A DNA stretch of 64,000 nucleotides from NCBI GenBank assembly GCA_937139495.1, contig CAKZQC010000012.1, forward strand, positions 1 through 64,000. Reading direction: 5' to 3'. A model generated the notes under the pieces. That model made no database searches, was not told where the DNA came from, and saw nothing but the letters and a program-made list of their open reading frames with translations. Every line of letters begins with the position of its first letter. Positions within the stretch are counted from its first letter, which is position 1. The translations under genes and the position numbers were made by a program. Origin of the DNA: an uncultured Saprospiraceae bacterium. GTDB taxonomy: Bacteria; Bacteroidota; Bacteroidia; Chitinophagales; Saprospiraceae. This document shows, piece after piece, positions 1-9,773 of this stretch.

Positions 1-58
1 TATTCGCTTGTTCTCCATAATGCCCCCTTAATGGCACAGCTTTTACTTGGTTTTACAC

Positions 59-97
59 TTTTAAATAATGTTTTTTAAGTTTTGTCCTGTACTAAAG
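59..97. repeat. Half copy of the GTCCTG-ended MITE-like repeat
   Basis: This 39-base stretch aligns without gaps to the right end of the element at 9774-9890. It ends in the same terminal sequence, TTTTGTCCTGTACTAAAG here against TTTTGTCCTGCACTAAAG there. The left part of the element is not recognisable in the window before this point, so this is a decayed or truncated copy. It lies just downstream of the SRPBCC gene, and the first 58 bases of the window hold no gene that I can see. Confidence 0.55.
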
Positions 98-111
98 TTT
101 TTTTTATGCTT

Positions 112-591
112 TTAGCTTACTACTTGACTCGGCATTTTGCCCCACTTTTGTTCAAGTGTCTTCACTCGATAATCAAAAATACCTTGCAGTTGCTTTTTGA
201 CAAACAATCCGTGGGCAATTGTCCCCAAGAAACCTAATGGCAGTCTATAATGAACATGATCAATCATTTCGACACCACCTGGAATTTCTTTAAAAAAGTG
301 CTTGTGATGCCACAAGCTATAAGGACCATAACGCTGTTCGTCTATAAAAAACTCCTTATGCTGCACATTCTTAATTTCGGTCATCCAATACAGAGGGATT
401 CCCAATACTGGCTTGACTGTATATTCTACAATTTGCCCTGGATACATTTTATCCGCCAATTTGCCCTTTATCTTGAACTGCATATAATCGGGCGTAATTT
501 CTCGTAAGTTTTTGGGCGAAGAGAAGAACTCCCATGCTTCGTCTAAAGAGATGGGTAATTGTTGTTTTGCATATAGTTCGTATGTTGCCAT
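112..591 (-). CDS. SRPBCC-family (START/Bet v1-like) ligand-binding protein
   Basis: A 159-residue cytosolic protein of the SRPBCC (polyketide cyclase / coenzyme Q-binding) type. The family has a helix-grip fold around a hydrophobic ligand cavity. Supporting signs are the length, the opening LPISLDEAWEFFSSPKNL (first strand, then the helix that begins these domains), the internal GPYSLWHHKHFF segment, and a late IDHVHYRLPLGFLG strand. There is no signal peptide or membrane segment. The ATG at 589-591 is the only reasonable start. It lies downstream of ribBA but is separated from it by a strong terminator, so it is probably transcribed alone. The ligand cannot be told from sequence. Confidence 0.8.
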   Translation of the reverse strand: MATYELYAKQQLPISLDEAWEFFSSPKNLREITPDYMQFKIKGKLADKMYPGQIVEYTVKPVLGIPLYWMTEIKNVQHKEFFIDEQRYGPYSLWHHKHFFKEIPGGVEMIDHVHYRLPLGFLGTIAHGLFVKKQLQGIFDYRVKTLEQKWGKMPSQVVS

Positions 592-673
592 AATAGTCGG
601 ATAGTATTGTCAGCAATCGTATTTCGTATTGCTAATTTGTTAGATAAAGTCTATCATTAAAACCAGCAACAAC

Positions 674-708
674 AAAAAAGGTTGACTCCATGGAGTCAAC
701 CTTTTTTT
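674..708 (-). terminator. Intrinsic terminator downstream of ribBA
   Basis: A perfect palindrome with arms GGTTGACTCCA and TGGAGTCAACC is flanked by a run of A on the left and a run of T on the right, so it can terminate in either direction. It follows the ribBA stop (gene on the minus strand) and precedes the SRPBCC start. Confidence 0.85.
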
Positions 709-733
709 ATTCTTGGCTTTGCAAACACTAATC

Positions 734-1984
734 TTACTTTAGTGCATTCTGAAATAAATTGTGTCCCAATTTACTTTTCTTTGTTTGCAAATAGCTTTTA
801 TTATGTTCGTTTGCTTCGATTTCTAAAGGTACATTTTCTACTATTTCTAGTCCATACCCAAGAAGTCCAATACGTTTTTTAGGGTTGTTAGTCATTAACT
901 TGAGCTTACTAACATTGAGCTCGCGCAATACCTGTGCACCAATACCATAATCTCGTTGATCTGCTTTGAAACCCAATTCAAGATTAGCCTCTACTGTATC
1001 CATACCTTCTTGCTGAAGTTTATAGGCTTTTAGTTTGTTGATCAATCCAATACCTCTTCCTTCTTGCTGCACATAGAGTACTACTCCTTTGCCTGCTGCC
1101 TCTACCTGCTCTAGAGCGGCATGCAATTGAGGACCACAATCACAACGCAATGATCCTAGTACATCGCCTGTCACACAAGAAGAATGTACGCGTACCAATA
1201 CAGGTTCGTCCTCTTCCCATGTTCCTTTGGTCAATGCCATAATAGTATCTTCCGTCGTTTTGTCCTCAAAGGCTATCAATTCAAAATCACCGTATTCTGT
1301 TGGCATATCTACTCGTACTACTTCTTTGACCAATGTTTCGTTTTGCAAACGATACTTAATCATATCCGCAATAGAAATAATTTTGAGCTGGTGCTTATCT
1401 GCTATTTCAAACAAATCGGGCAAACGTGCCATCGTACCATCTTCATTCAGGATTTCGACCAAAACACCTGCTGGTGATAGTCCTGCCATCTCCGCCAAAT
1501 CAACTGCGGCTTCCGTATGTCCTGCTCTTCTCAATACGCCACCGTCCTTTGCTATCAACGGGAAAATATGCCCTGGACGAGCATAATCGGTTGTTTTGAC
1601 GGTTGGGTCAGTCAATTTCTTAATCCCAGTAGCTCTATCGTAAGCAGAAATACCCGTAGAACAACCAAATCCTATCAAATCAATAGAAATGGTAAAAGCT
1701 GTTTGATGCAAAGCCGTATTCTGCTGCTGCATCGGGCGCAATTCTAGCTCGTCGCATCGCTCTGCGGTCAGTGGGGTACAGATTAGTCCCCGCCCGTGTG
1801 TTGCCATGAAATTGACAATACTAGGCGTAATAAGCTCCGCAGCACAAATAAAGTCCCCTTCATTTTCACGGTCTTCATCATCGACTACGATAATGACTTT
1901 GCCATCTCTAATATCTTGTAATGCGTCCTCAATTGTATCCAATTGACGGTTAGCTGTCTCGTTTTGTAGGCTGCCAGATTCCAT
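734..1984 (-). CDS. ribBA: Bifunctional 3,4-dihydroxy-2-butanone-4-phosphate synthase / GTP cyclohydrolase II
   Basis: A 416-residue fusion that supplies both precursors of riboflavin. The N-terminal half (about 15-210) makes dihydroxybutanone phosphate from ribulose 5-phosphate and shows the acidic loop [11 protein letters not shown] and [10 protein letters not shown]. The C-terminal half (about 215-400) opens GTP to the pyrimidine precursor and shows the zinc ligands in [19 protein letters not shown] and the QQEGRGIGL motif. Both active sites look intact and the length is normal. The ATG at 1984 lies inside the 3' end of the glycosyltransferase gene (35-base overlap), and no internal start would keep the first domain, so the two genes are probably translationally linked. 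No FMN riboswitch is visible upstream. Confidence 0.96.
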   Translation of the reverse strand: MESGSLQNETANRQLDTIEDALQDIRDGKVIIVVDDEDRENEGDFICAAELITPSIVNFMATHGRGLICTPLTAERCDELELRPMQQQNTALHQTAFTISIDLIGFGCSTGISAYDRATGIKKLTDPTVKTTDYARPGHIFPLIAKDGGVLRRAGHTEAAVDLAEMAGLSPAGVLVEILNEDGTMARLPDLFEIADKHQLKIISIADMIKYRLQNETLVKEVVRVDMPTEYGDFELIAFEDKTTEDTIMALTKGTWEEDEPVLVRVHSSCVTGDVLGSLRCDCGPQLHAALEQVEAAGKGVVLYVQQEGRGIGLINKLKAYKLQQEGMDTVEANLELGFKADQRDYGIGAQVLRELNVSKLKLMTNNPKKRIGLLGYGLEIVENVPLEIEANEHNKSYLQTKKSKLGHNLFQNALK

Positions 1985-3161
1985 TTTGTCCTCCTTTCAG
2001 GTATTTTATAAATCCATTAAACAATGCTAAATTCATAGCATTAAAATAAGTTATGTATCTTATACTGGTGATATTCAGTTTCATTTTTTTGAACACCCAA
2101 TCCAAGATTGGTATTCCAAACAAGCCGACTATCATTAATACAAACAGTATCCAGTAAAATAAGTTGTTGTAGTAATAAGCAAGCCCGCTGAGGCTAAAAC
2201 CTGCTATCAAAATAAAGAACGGTCCTAACCATCTCAATACTTTGTGCGACAAAAAAGCAAAACTCAAACTGCTGTTGAGTGGCAATAATAAATGCTTGAA
2301 TGTAGCCAGATTCGCAAAGTTGCCTGATGATATGCGCGTCTTGCGTCTGAATTCCTCACTCATGCTATTGGGCACCGTTTCATAACAGACCGCTTGCAGC
2401 TCATTGATAGCCAAACCGCCTTTCTCAAAAACTTTCATGGCAATATAAAAATCGTCCACTAAGCGTTGTGCTGGCACTGGTTCAAACCACTTGGCTCGCA
2501 AGGCATAACAGCCCCCCAAAGGTCCCATTGTTCTGCCCCATGCTTTGCCTTCGAGGTGTTTGATAGCCACCTCCCCTGATATATATACCTGCTCTCCTGC
2601 GGCTATTCCGTTTGCCAAAACAGTAGTAGCACTAGGCGGCATAATATTGGAATCTACCAATCCGATTGCAGGATTTTTGAAATGCTTGACAAGTCCTGTA
2701 ATCGTATCGGGTGTAAACATGACATTGGCATCTGTGATGACCAAAATATGATTTTCGGGTGTTTTATTTTCTTGTTGAGCGAAAGCAACCAAATCATTGA
2801 TGACAGAAGGCTTTCCTCTACGTTCAGCAAAAGGGCAAAAATGAAAATTCGGATAATCAGCTATCCAAGCACTAACAATAGCATGCGTTTGGTCGTCCGA
2901 ACAGTCTGAACCAATCCAAACATTCAGTTTATCCGCAGGATAATTGCTCGCCAAAATAGTTTGCAGCTTCTCTGCAATAACCGACTCTTCGTTGTACAAC
3001 GACATGACAATAGATACCGCTGGCAATGCTTCCCCTTTTTGATATACCATGCTGTTATTAGCTTTCTTGTTGGCAATAAGGCGTAACAGTATAGGGTACA
3101 ACACATAGGAGTGCAGTAAACAATACACACAAAACCAAAAGATTATTTGTACCAAAATCAT
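1950..3161 (-). CDS. Membrane glycosyltransferase, family 2
   Basis: A 403-residue processive-type GT2 enzyme. It has an N-terminal membrane segment ([20 protein letters not shown]), a cytosolic catalytic domain and two or three C-terminal membrane segments. Catalytic signs are [13 protein letters not shown] (nucleotide binding), the GSDCSDDQT acidic loop, TDANVMF (DxD-like), [14 protein letters not shown] (catalytic aspartate region) and RRKTRISSG in the R/QxxRW-like position. The reading frame is open to a TTG at 3185, but the ATG at 3161 directly precedes the first membrane segment and is preferred. The sugar and acceptor are unknown. It overlaps ribBA by 35 bases. Confidence 0.88.
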   Translation of the reverse strand: MILVQIIFWFCVYCLLHSYVLYPILLRLIANKKANNSMVYQKGEALPAVSIVMSLYNEESVIAEKLQTILASNYPADKLNVWIGSDCSDDQTHAIVSAWIADYPNFHFCPFAERRGKPSVINDLVAFAQQENKTPENHILVITDANVMFTPDTITGLVKHFKNPAIGLVDSNIMPPSATTVLANGIAAGEQVYISGEVAIKHLEGKAWGRTMGPLGGCYALRAKWFEPVPAQRLVDDFYIAMKVFEKGGLAINELQAVCYETVPNSMSEEFRRKTRISSGNFANLATFKHLLLPLNSSLSFAFLSHKVLRWLGPFFILIAGFSLSGLAYYYNNLFYWILFVLMIVGLFGIPILDWVFKKMKLNITSIRYITYFNAMNLALFNGFIKYLKGGQNGIWQPTKRDS

Positions 3162-3263
3162 AAGTCCAGCTCTATTCTGCTGCAAAAGTACGGTTTTTTT
3201 ATCAACTTTGATACCTCCTTCGTCGTAATTGTCAATTCTATAATTTAGCTTCCAAGATTAGCG

Positions 3264-4508
3264 CTACTCTCTCATTGCTTCTACGGGACTAATTTTGGCA
3301 GCTCGCAGTGCTGGAATAAGTCCTGCAACCGCTCCAGCCAACACCACTACGAGTGTAGCTGTCAGCACCATACCAATTTCTACTTGTGGGTTTCTAAAAA
3401 ACCCTGCATCAATCTGATAAGTAGCCATGATATACCGAATCAGTGCCATCAACCCAATACCAACTGCCATACCCAAATAGCCTGCTACACTCGTAATCAA
3501 TACCGCTTCTTGTAGTATCATACTGATAATAGACCATGGACTGGCTCCCAATGCTTTGCGTACGCCTATTTCCTTGGTGCGATCCTTGACCACAATAAGC
3601 ATGATATTGCTTACGCCAATAACTCCAGCTACAATTGACCCCACTCCTACTACCCAAATAAACAGGCTAATCATCGAAAACAACCCCCTAATAGATTGGA
3701 AACTTTTGACTCGATTACGAATCCGTATAGCTTGTACATCGTCGGGAGCAAAATCGTGCTTTTGAGCTAGTTTCGCCCTAATATCCTCTTCGATCTGCAT
3801 GACTTCGTCATAATTGGCATCACCCGTGGTGAGCATAATTTCATTGATTGGTTTTCGAGTCGAAAAAGAACGCTGTGCGGTAGAAATAGGCAAATAAATA
3901 ATTCGCATTTCATCGTCGGCTCCTGTATCTTCAAACAACCCAATTATCTGGAAGCTAATACCACCTACTTGTATATATTTGCCTATTGGCGAGGCATTTG
4001 GAAAAACCTCTTCTACTATTTTTTTGCCAATTACCGCTACTTTTCTATAGTTTTTAATATCAAGTGTACTAATGTACCGACCTTCATAGACCGTCGTATT
4101 TTCTAGTTGCTGGTGATCGGGGTGTACCGCTCGCACATTGAAGTTATATTGCTTGTTTTTGTAGGTCATTTGGTCACTACCATTCGGCAAGTAGAACCGC
4201 CCTGTAATATATTCTGTCCCGTTGACTTCATTTTTGAGCATGGTATAATCCGATTCATCGAATTTTACTGCTCGATTGCGCGACAGTCCTTTATATGCCA
4301 ATGACGTTCGCCTTGGGTATATCCACAAGCTATTGGTTGCGTCGTCTTTGAATTCATATTCTGCTCCATTCTTTAGCCCATTGCCTGCTCCTAAGAGCAG
4401 CACCAACATAAAAATCCCCCAAAAAACGCCAAATGCAGTCAGCCCTGTCCGCAATTTGTGCTTGCTCAGGGAAAGGAGTATCTCTTGCCATTTGTCTAGG
4501 TCAAACAT
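3264..4508 (-). CDS. ABC transporter permease, MacB/FtsX type
   Basis: A 414-residue permease with one N-terminal membrane helix (about 19-43, GVFWGIFMLVLLLGAG), a large periplasmic MacB-like core domain (about 50-270) and three C-terminal helices of the FtsX domain (about 285-405). The FtsX region carries the typical VKDRTKEIGVRKALGA and ends in LRAAKISPVEAMRE. Such permeases work with a LolD/MacB-type ATPase, often as mechanotransmitters for efflux or lipoprotein handling rather than as channels. No ATPase or membrane-fusion gene is adjacent here, so its partner must be encoded elsewhere. The substrate is unknown. Confidence 0.9.
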   Translation of the reverse strand: MFDLDKWQEILLSLSKHKLRTGLTAFGVFWGIFMLVLLLGAGNGLKNGAEYEFKDDATNSLWIYPRRTSLAYKGLSRNRAVKFDESDYTMLKNEVNGTEYITGRFYLPNGSDQMTYKNKQYNFNVRAVHPDHQQLENTTVYEGRYISTLDIKNYRKVAVIGKKIVEEVFPNASPIGKYIQVGGISFQIIGLFEDTGADDEMRIIYLPISTAQRSFSTRKPINEIMLTTGDANYDEVMQIEEDIRAKLAQKHDFAPDDVQAIRIRNRVKSFQSIRGLFSMISLFIWVVGVGSIVAGVIGVSNIMLIVVKDRTKEIGVRKALGASPWSIISMILQEAVLITSVAGYLGMAVGIGLMALIRYIMATYQIDAGFFRNPQVEIGMVLTATLVVVLAGAVAGLIPALRAAKISPVEAMRE

Positions 4509-4632
4509 AGTAGTATTGAATTATGAACCATTGTGCGATTCGTACGAATTGAGTGACAACATACTTTCTTTCGTACAAATACCAATTGAAGTGCAAAAAT
4601 AGCATTTTTGATTTTTAAAATCCTACACTCAA

Positions 4633-4661
4633 TTGATTTAACTTGATTTTGTGTATTTTTG
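4633..4661 (+). promoter_or_regulatory. Bacteroidota-type promoter for the CDF transporter
   Basis: TTG at 4633-4635, an 18-base spacer and TATTTTTG at 4654-4661 fit the Bacteroidota consensus (TTG ... TAnnTTTG). The site is about 60 bases upstream of the transporter start, in the divergent gap with the permease gene. Confidence 0.5.
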
Positions 4662-4720
4662 AGCCAGTTGTACGTATTATTATTACGACATTATACTTTG
4701 AAGTTGTTTAACAATCATCA

Positions 4721-5716
4721 ATGCACCAACCACAGATTACGATACAAAAACTTACTTTAGGAATAGGCTCTTTTTTGCTCATTATCAAATTTGCCGCCTA
4801 TTTTCTAACAGATTCTACTACTATTTTGACCGATGCCTTGGAGTCAATTGTCAATGTAGTAGCAGGAGCTTTTGGTTTATTTAGCCTTTATATTTCGGCT
4901 CGTCCCAAGGACGAAAACCACCCCTACGGACATGGAAAAATAGAATTTGTAGCCGCTGCCGTTGAGGGCAGCCTCATCATTATTGCAGGCATTGGCATTT
5001 TGGGCAAATCAGGCTACAGCTTGTTTTATCCCAACTTGGTACACAACCTAGATTGGGGTATTGCCATCACGGCAGTAGCAGGACTTATCAATTTTGGGCT
5101 GGGGGTTTATGTATCCCGAGAAGGTAAAAAAGCAAGCTCCATGGTTCTTGTTTCGAGTGGTGAACACCTCAAATCGGATGGCTATTCGACCATCGGTATG
5201 ATCGTGGGGCTTGGGCTAATGCTCCTGACGGATTGGTGGTGGCTTGATGCGGTTGTTGCTATGATTTTTGGTGGAGTTATTATTATGGCGGGTATTCATG
5301 TCATACAAGAAGCCCTATCGGGCATCATGGACGAGGTCGATTACGACTTGGTTGCCGATATTGTAACCATACTCGACACCCATCGCCACGAAAACTGTAT
5401 TGATGTACACAACCTAAGAGTCATCAAATATGGTATGGCATTGCATGTGGATTGTCACATCACTATTCCTTGGTATTTCAACACGAGAGAAGCACACGAC
5501 CAAGTAGATTGGCTGGAAGATTTGCTAAAAGACAATACCAGCAAGCCTATCGAATTTTTTGTGCATGTTGACCCCTGTACTACTCCATCTTGCAAGGTTT
5601 GCACTAAGCAAGATTGTCCTGTTCGCCAATTTGACTTTGAGCAAAAAATAGAATGGAACACCCAAAATATTATGCTCAACCAGAAGCATTTTTGTGAGAG
5701 TCAGCCTCATAAGTAG
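4721..5716 (+). CDS. Cation diffusion facilitator (CDF) metal transporter
   Basis: A 331-residue divalent-metal/proton antiporter of the CDF family. Six membrane segments fall within about residues 10-200. The metal-site aspartates are visible in LTDALESIVNVV and in DWWWLDAVVAM, and the conserved HPYGHGKIEF loop links TM2 and TM3. The cytosolic C-terminal domain (about 205-295) has the usual HNLRVIKYG and LHVDCHI strands. After it comes an added tail with CTTPSCKVCTKQDC, a C-x4-C-x2-C-x4-C cluster that could bind a metal ion. Zn or Fe/Mn export is the likely role, but the metal is not determined. The gene stands alone with its own promoter. Confidence 0.92.
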   Translation: MHQPQITIQKLTLGIGSFLLIIKFAAYFLTDSTTILTDALESIVNVVAGAFGLFSLYISARPKDENHPYGHGKIEFVAAAVEGSLIIIAGIGILGKSGYSLFYPNLVHNLDWGIAITAVAGLINFGLGVYVSREGKKASSMVLVSSGEHLKSDGYSTIGMIVGLGLMLLTDWWWLDAVVAMIFGGVIIMAGIHVIQEALSGIMDEVDYDLVADIVTILDTHRHENCIDVHNLRVIKYGMALHVDCHITIPWYFNTREAHDQVDWLEDLLKDNTSKPIEFFVHVDPCTTPSCKVCTKQDCPVRQFDFEQKIEWNTQNIMLNQKHFCESQPHK

Positions 5717-5723
5717 GTGGACA
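5711..5723 (+). repeat. Short dispersed repeat AAGTAGGTGGACA (copy 1)
   Basis: Exact 13-base word that overlaps the CDF stop codon. It recurs at 5919-5931 and 12348-12360 in the same orientation. The space between copies 1 and 2 (5724-5918) has no gene that I can support. Confidence 0.6.
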
Positions 5724-5918
5724 GATATTATTTGCAGATAATGTCTAAAAAGTTGTACCTTCTACTTATGTTTTCTCTCAAGGACAATATTTTCTGTACC
5801 TATTATCCTTTTTTTACGTTTTATTTAAACGACGGCTTTCTTGATATTGTTTTCTTAGCAAATACCTAATATTGTAGCTGTTTGAGTAAGACCATGTCTA
5901 TATAGTTGTTTCAGTCCT

Positions 5919-5931
5919 AAGTAGGTGGACA
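5919..5931 (+). repeat. Short dispersed repeat AAGTAGGTGGACA (copy 2)
   Basis: Second exact copy, 69 bases before the start of the TraB-domain gene. It shares CCATGTCTA and TAGTTGT words upstream with the region before copy 3, which suggests a longer degenerate unit. Confidence 0.6.
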
Positions 5932-5999
5932 CAAATAGGTTAATGTAAAATGATGGTCTATTTTTAGCCCATACTTATCACCAATTAATAATACCTTTT

Positions 6000-8900
6000 A
6001 TGAAATTTTCGAGTAGTATTTTATTCTTTCTTGCCGTTTTTTGCTCTACGGCTTTCGCCCAACAAAAAACAGATTGGCATCAAGACCAACAAGGACTCTT
6101 GTGGGAGATTAGTGGCAACGGCACGACCAAACCATCGTATCTGTATGGCACCATGCACGTGAGCAACAAAGTAGCCTTCAACTTGAGTGACACCTTCTTT
6201 TTGGGTCTAAAAAATGCGGATAAAATTGCATTGGAATCAGATCCTTCTACTTGGATGGAAGATTTTGGGAAGATGGCAACCGCTGGCATGGACGCAGGTG
6301 GTTATGGCTATAATAGTTATGGCGATAATTTTTATGCGTCTGCCTTCGGCATCGAACCACCAGCTCAACAAACCTATCAATATTATTTGGCGAATGACAA
6401 CAGCCAAATCAATCAAATGCTTTATCGAATTAGTGGTGACGAAGACTTTCAGGAGAACACGTATTTAGATTTGTTTATCTATCAAGCAGGTAGAAAATCG
6501 GGCAAAGATATTGTGGCACTTGAAGATAATATAGAGACCATGAAATTGCTTAATAAAGCAACCGAACCAGATAAAAAAGACAAAAACAAGAAAAAAACCT
6601 ATCGAGATTATGGCTCGAGTCCTTCTAGAGATGCCCTCGAAGATGCTTACCGCAAAGGTAATTTAACGCTCATTGATTCGCTTTCTCAATTGGATTTACC
6701 AACCGAAAAGTATCATTATTATTTTATTGAGAAACGCAATATGATCATGGTAGATGGTATGGATTCTATTATGCAAAAGCAACAGACTTTATTTACGGGG
6801 GTTGGTGCGGCTCACCTACCGGGAGAGTTGGGCATGATACACCTGCTGGAGCAAAAAGGCTATACCGTACGCCCTGTTGTATTTACGAGTACAGGCAAAA
6901 ATAACAAAGCAAAAAGCAAAATAGAAAAAATAGTTGTTCCTATCAAGCTGCAAAAACAAGCCTCCAAAGATAAGGTATTTAAAGTAGATTTGCCAGGGGA
7001 ATTGTACCAAACGATTCTGTATCCAGGGTACGACCAATATTTATACCCTGATGTTGCCAATGGTTCTTTTTATAGCTTGGCGAGGGTCAAAACGCATAAT
7101 GCCCTCTTTGAGAAAGATACGGATTTTGTATTGCGTAGCATCGACAGTTTGTTGTTTGAGAATATACCGGGTAGTATCGAAAAGAAAACGACTATCAAAC
7201 AAAACGGTTATAAGGGGATTGACATTGTCAACAAAACCCGTACGGGCAATTATCAAAGATACCGCATCGTAGCGACTCCGTTGGAGCTGTTTATATTCAA
7301 AGCTGGAGGAAATGAGAAATATGTTTTGAGTCCAGAAGTCAACAAAATATTCAACTCGATTGTCATCGAATACGCCCCTAAGGCGACCTATACCGCCCAA
7401 AATAAGCTTTGGGAAGTCGAAAAAACGTATCCACAACAATTACATACTACCTACAAAAAAGCGACACTCTCTTATTATGAAACATGGCAAGCCTATGACC
7501 CCACTTCCAAGCATTGGCAGTTGGTACAGGAAGGCGTACTCAACGATTTGGGCTACATAGAAGAAGATACGTTCGAGTTGGCAGAAATTGGTCGTCAGTT
7601 TGCAGGGAGTGCCAATGGCGAGCTGTGTGATTATACGTGGTCGCTGCATCAGGGAAAATATCCAGCACTGTTGGGAACGGTTCGTAAGGACAGTTGCTCG
7701 AAAGAGTTGATTAAAATAAAAACCATTATCAAAGGAAATCGCTACTATATGGCGGCTACAACAGACCTAGCTAATGCCAACCTTTTCTTTGACCAATTGC
7801 AACTATTACAGCCAAGCTATTCAGAATCTTTTGAAGAATTGGTCGATACTACGCTGCTCTATTCTGTGCAGACTATATTGCCTCCCGCACCTAATGTATA
7901 TCAAGAATTGGCATTGCAGTCCCGCCAACGTTATCGTTATAAAGAGGAGCTTTCTTTTTATGACACTACCAGTGTAGAAGGTCAAACAAAATACGATTTG
8001 GTACGTCAAGATAGCACACAAGAATACATCTCGATACAAGTCAAATCGTTTCATAAGTACTATAGCCCCGTAGATAGTACATTTTGGGATCAACAAGATA
8101 GACTACTACTCGAATATGATGAAACCTTGTACATCATGTCTGACAAAAAAAACACCAACAAAAAAGGCATTATTACTAGAGACTTGGTAATCGCTGATAG
8201 CACCAGTTCTCGGGTATTTTTGGTCAAGCAAATTGCTCATCATGGATTGTATTACACACTAATGACGATGAGTGACACCATTGATGGAAAAACGCCTTTT
8301 GTTGAGAAATTTTACAACACATTTACACCAAAAGATACACAACTTGCACCTAATTTTTTTGTAGCTCAAGGCTCCTTGTTATTGCAAGACTTCCAGTCAA
8401 AAGATAGCTTGACCATAGAGCAAGCCAAAGAAGCTAATGACAGTTATATAATAGCTCGATTTGACGAAAAAGATGCACAACCACTTGTTGATTTTATCAA
8501 TACGTACGATTTCCAAACCAAGGATTTGAGTATCAAAGCAGGTCTAATTAGGGAATTGGGCTATCTCAAAGCACCTTTCTTGACACAAAAATTGATAACA
8601 CTCTATCAGAATACAGAAGGAAAAACCAGCATCGAGTTGGCTTGTTTGCATGCACTGGCTAACCGCAAAACCACGGCAGACTATCAAGCTCTACAAAAAT
8701 TGGTCGCTACGGGCGATTTGCCCTTGCCGTTTTACGAGCGTGATTTGAGCAATATTTTTTATCAATTGAATGATTCTTTGGCACTTTCCAAACTCTTGTT
8801 TCCTGAGCTCTACCAATACCTATCCTACCCAGAATACAAAACCCCAATATTTGGTTTATTGTCGGAGATGGTAGAGCAAAACATAGCGGATACCACTACT

Positions 8901-9719
8901 TATGCCAAGCAAAAAAAGCGAATTATGCGAGAAGGTATCAATAGTCTAAGAAGGCAACAAGCGAAAGACGAAGATGTAGAAGAAATATATTTTGAGAAGG
9001 ATTATCTCTATGGCGATAATTCAGAACAAACAACCCTTAAACAATATTATTACAGCTGGTTGAAAGCCGAAAATTTTGCCAATCCAAAATCAAGTGACTC
9101 TTATGGGAATTTACTCCTATTTACCAAATTATTATTTCCATTGAAAGAAGAGCCAATGGCAAAAAAACAGTTTTTTGATAATCTCTATGCACTCAAAAAC
9201 GGTACGCTATTGTATGCCTTGGCAAATATGGCTCTCGACCAAGGGGTCGCTGTTCCTGACTCGTTGTGGCGTATCTTTAGCGAAGAACCAAAGACAACGA
9301 TTCCGACTTATATTCGACTAAAAGAAAAAGGAAAATTATCACTTTTTGATACCGCTAGCCTAAACCAGCAGCACTTTGCTAAATCTATGTTGAGTATGGG
9401 TACCAATAAAAAAGATAGCATTTTGTTTTTGGACAAAAAGTTAGTCACTTACGAAGGTGATGAGGGATACATTTATTTTTTCAAGCGAAAAAAAGAACAG
9501 AATGACTATTGGACATTGCATTATGCGGGATTGATGCCTAAAGATAGCAGTGACTTATTGCCAATAAATGGCAAAATGCTGTTGGTCAATAATTTGATTA
9601 TCAAAAAAGAAGATAAGCTGGAAGATTTGATAAAAGAAGCAATCCAAGATATTAATATCAAAACTCGAAAACGGATCCGCAAAAAAAATAACAGAGGTAA
9701 GTTTGATTACAATTATTAA
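6000..9719 (+). CDS. Secreted TraB/GumN-domain protein with ~900-residue extension
   Basis: A 1239-residue exported protein. Residues 1-20 are a signal peptide ending SSTAFA-like (STAFAQQ). Residues 25-300 form a TraB/GumN domain: LLWEISGNGTTKPSYLYGTMH at the start with the conserved GTMH, VALEDNIE in the middle, and FTGVGAAHLPGELGMIHLLE near the end. These match the conserved GxxH and histidine motifs of this putative metalloprotease-like family (Tiki/TraB). Residues 310-1239 carry no domain I recognise. They look like mixed alpha/beta segments, then a helical HEAT-like stretch around 830-1000. Most TraB/GumN proteins are about 300 residues, so this is a large fusion. It stands upstream of the DUF3137 cluster but is separated from it by a MITE-like repeat. 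Confidence 0.75.
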   Translation: MKFSSSILFFLAVFCSTAFAQQKTDWHQDQQGLLWEISGNGTTKPSYLYGTMHVSNKVAFNLSDTFFLGLKNADKIALESDPSTWMEDFGKMATAGMDAGGYGYNSYGDNFYASAFGIEPPAQQTYQYYLANDNSQINQMLYRISGDEDFQENTYLDLFIYQAGRKSGKDIVALEDNIETMKLLNKATEPDKKDKNKKKTYRDYGSSPSRDALEDAYRKGNLTLIDSLSQLDLPTEKYHYYFIEKRNMIMVDGMDSIMQKQQTLFTGVGAAHLPGELGMIHLLEQKGYTVRPVVFTSTGKNNKAKSKIEKIVVPIKLQKQASKDKVFKVDLPGELYQTILYPGYDQYLYPDVANGSFYSLARVKTHNALFEKDTDFVLRSIDSLLFENIPGSIEKKTTIKQNGYKGIDIVNKTRTGNYQRYRIVATPLELFIFKAGGNEKYVLSPEVNKIFNSIVIEYAPKATYTAQNKLWEVEKTYPQQLHTTYKKATLSYYETWQAYDPTSKHWQLVQEGVLNDLGYIEEDTFELAEIGRQFAGSANGELCDYTWSLHQGKYPALLGTVRKDSCSKELIKIKTIIKGNRYYMAATTDLANANLFFDQLQLLQPSYSESFEELVDTTLLYSVQTILPPAPNVYQELALQSRQRYRYKEELSFYDTTSVEGQTKYDLVRQDSTQEYISIQVKSFHKYYSPVDSTFWDQQDRLLLEYDETLYIMSDKKNTNKKGIITRDLVIADSTSSRVFLVKQIAHHGLYYTLMTMSDTIDGKTPFVEKFYNTFTPKDTQLAPNFFVAQGSLLLQDFQSKDSLTIEQAKEANDSYIIARFDEKDAQPLVDFINTYDFQTKDLSIKAGLIRELGYLKAPFLTQKLITLYQNTEGKTSIELACLHALANRKTTADYQALQKLVATGDLPLPFYERDLSNIFYQLNDSLALSKLLFPELYQYLSYPEYKTPIFGLLSEMVEQNIADTTTYAKQKKRIMREGINSLRRQQAKDEDVEEIYFEKDYLYGDNSEQTTLKQYYYSWLKAENFANPKSSDSYGNLLLFTKLLFPLKEEPMAKKQFFDNLYALKNGTLLYALANMALDQGVAVPDSLWRIFSEEPKTTIPTYIRLKEKGKLSLFDTASLNQQHFAKSMLSMGTNKKDSILFLDKKLVTYEGDEGYIYFFKRKKEQNDYWTLHYAGLMPKDSSDLLPINGKMLLVNNLIIKKEDKLEDLIKEAIQDINIKTRKRIRKKNNRGKFDYNY

Positions 9720-9773
9720 CTGATATTAGACATTAGACTTCTTATAATAGCTTGTTTAAGAATATTTTTTGAA

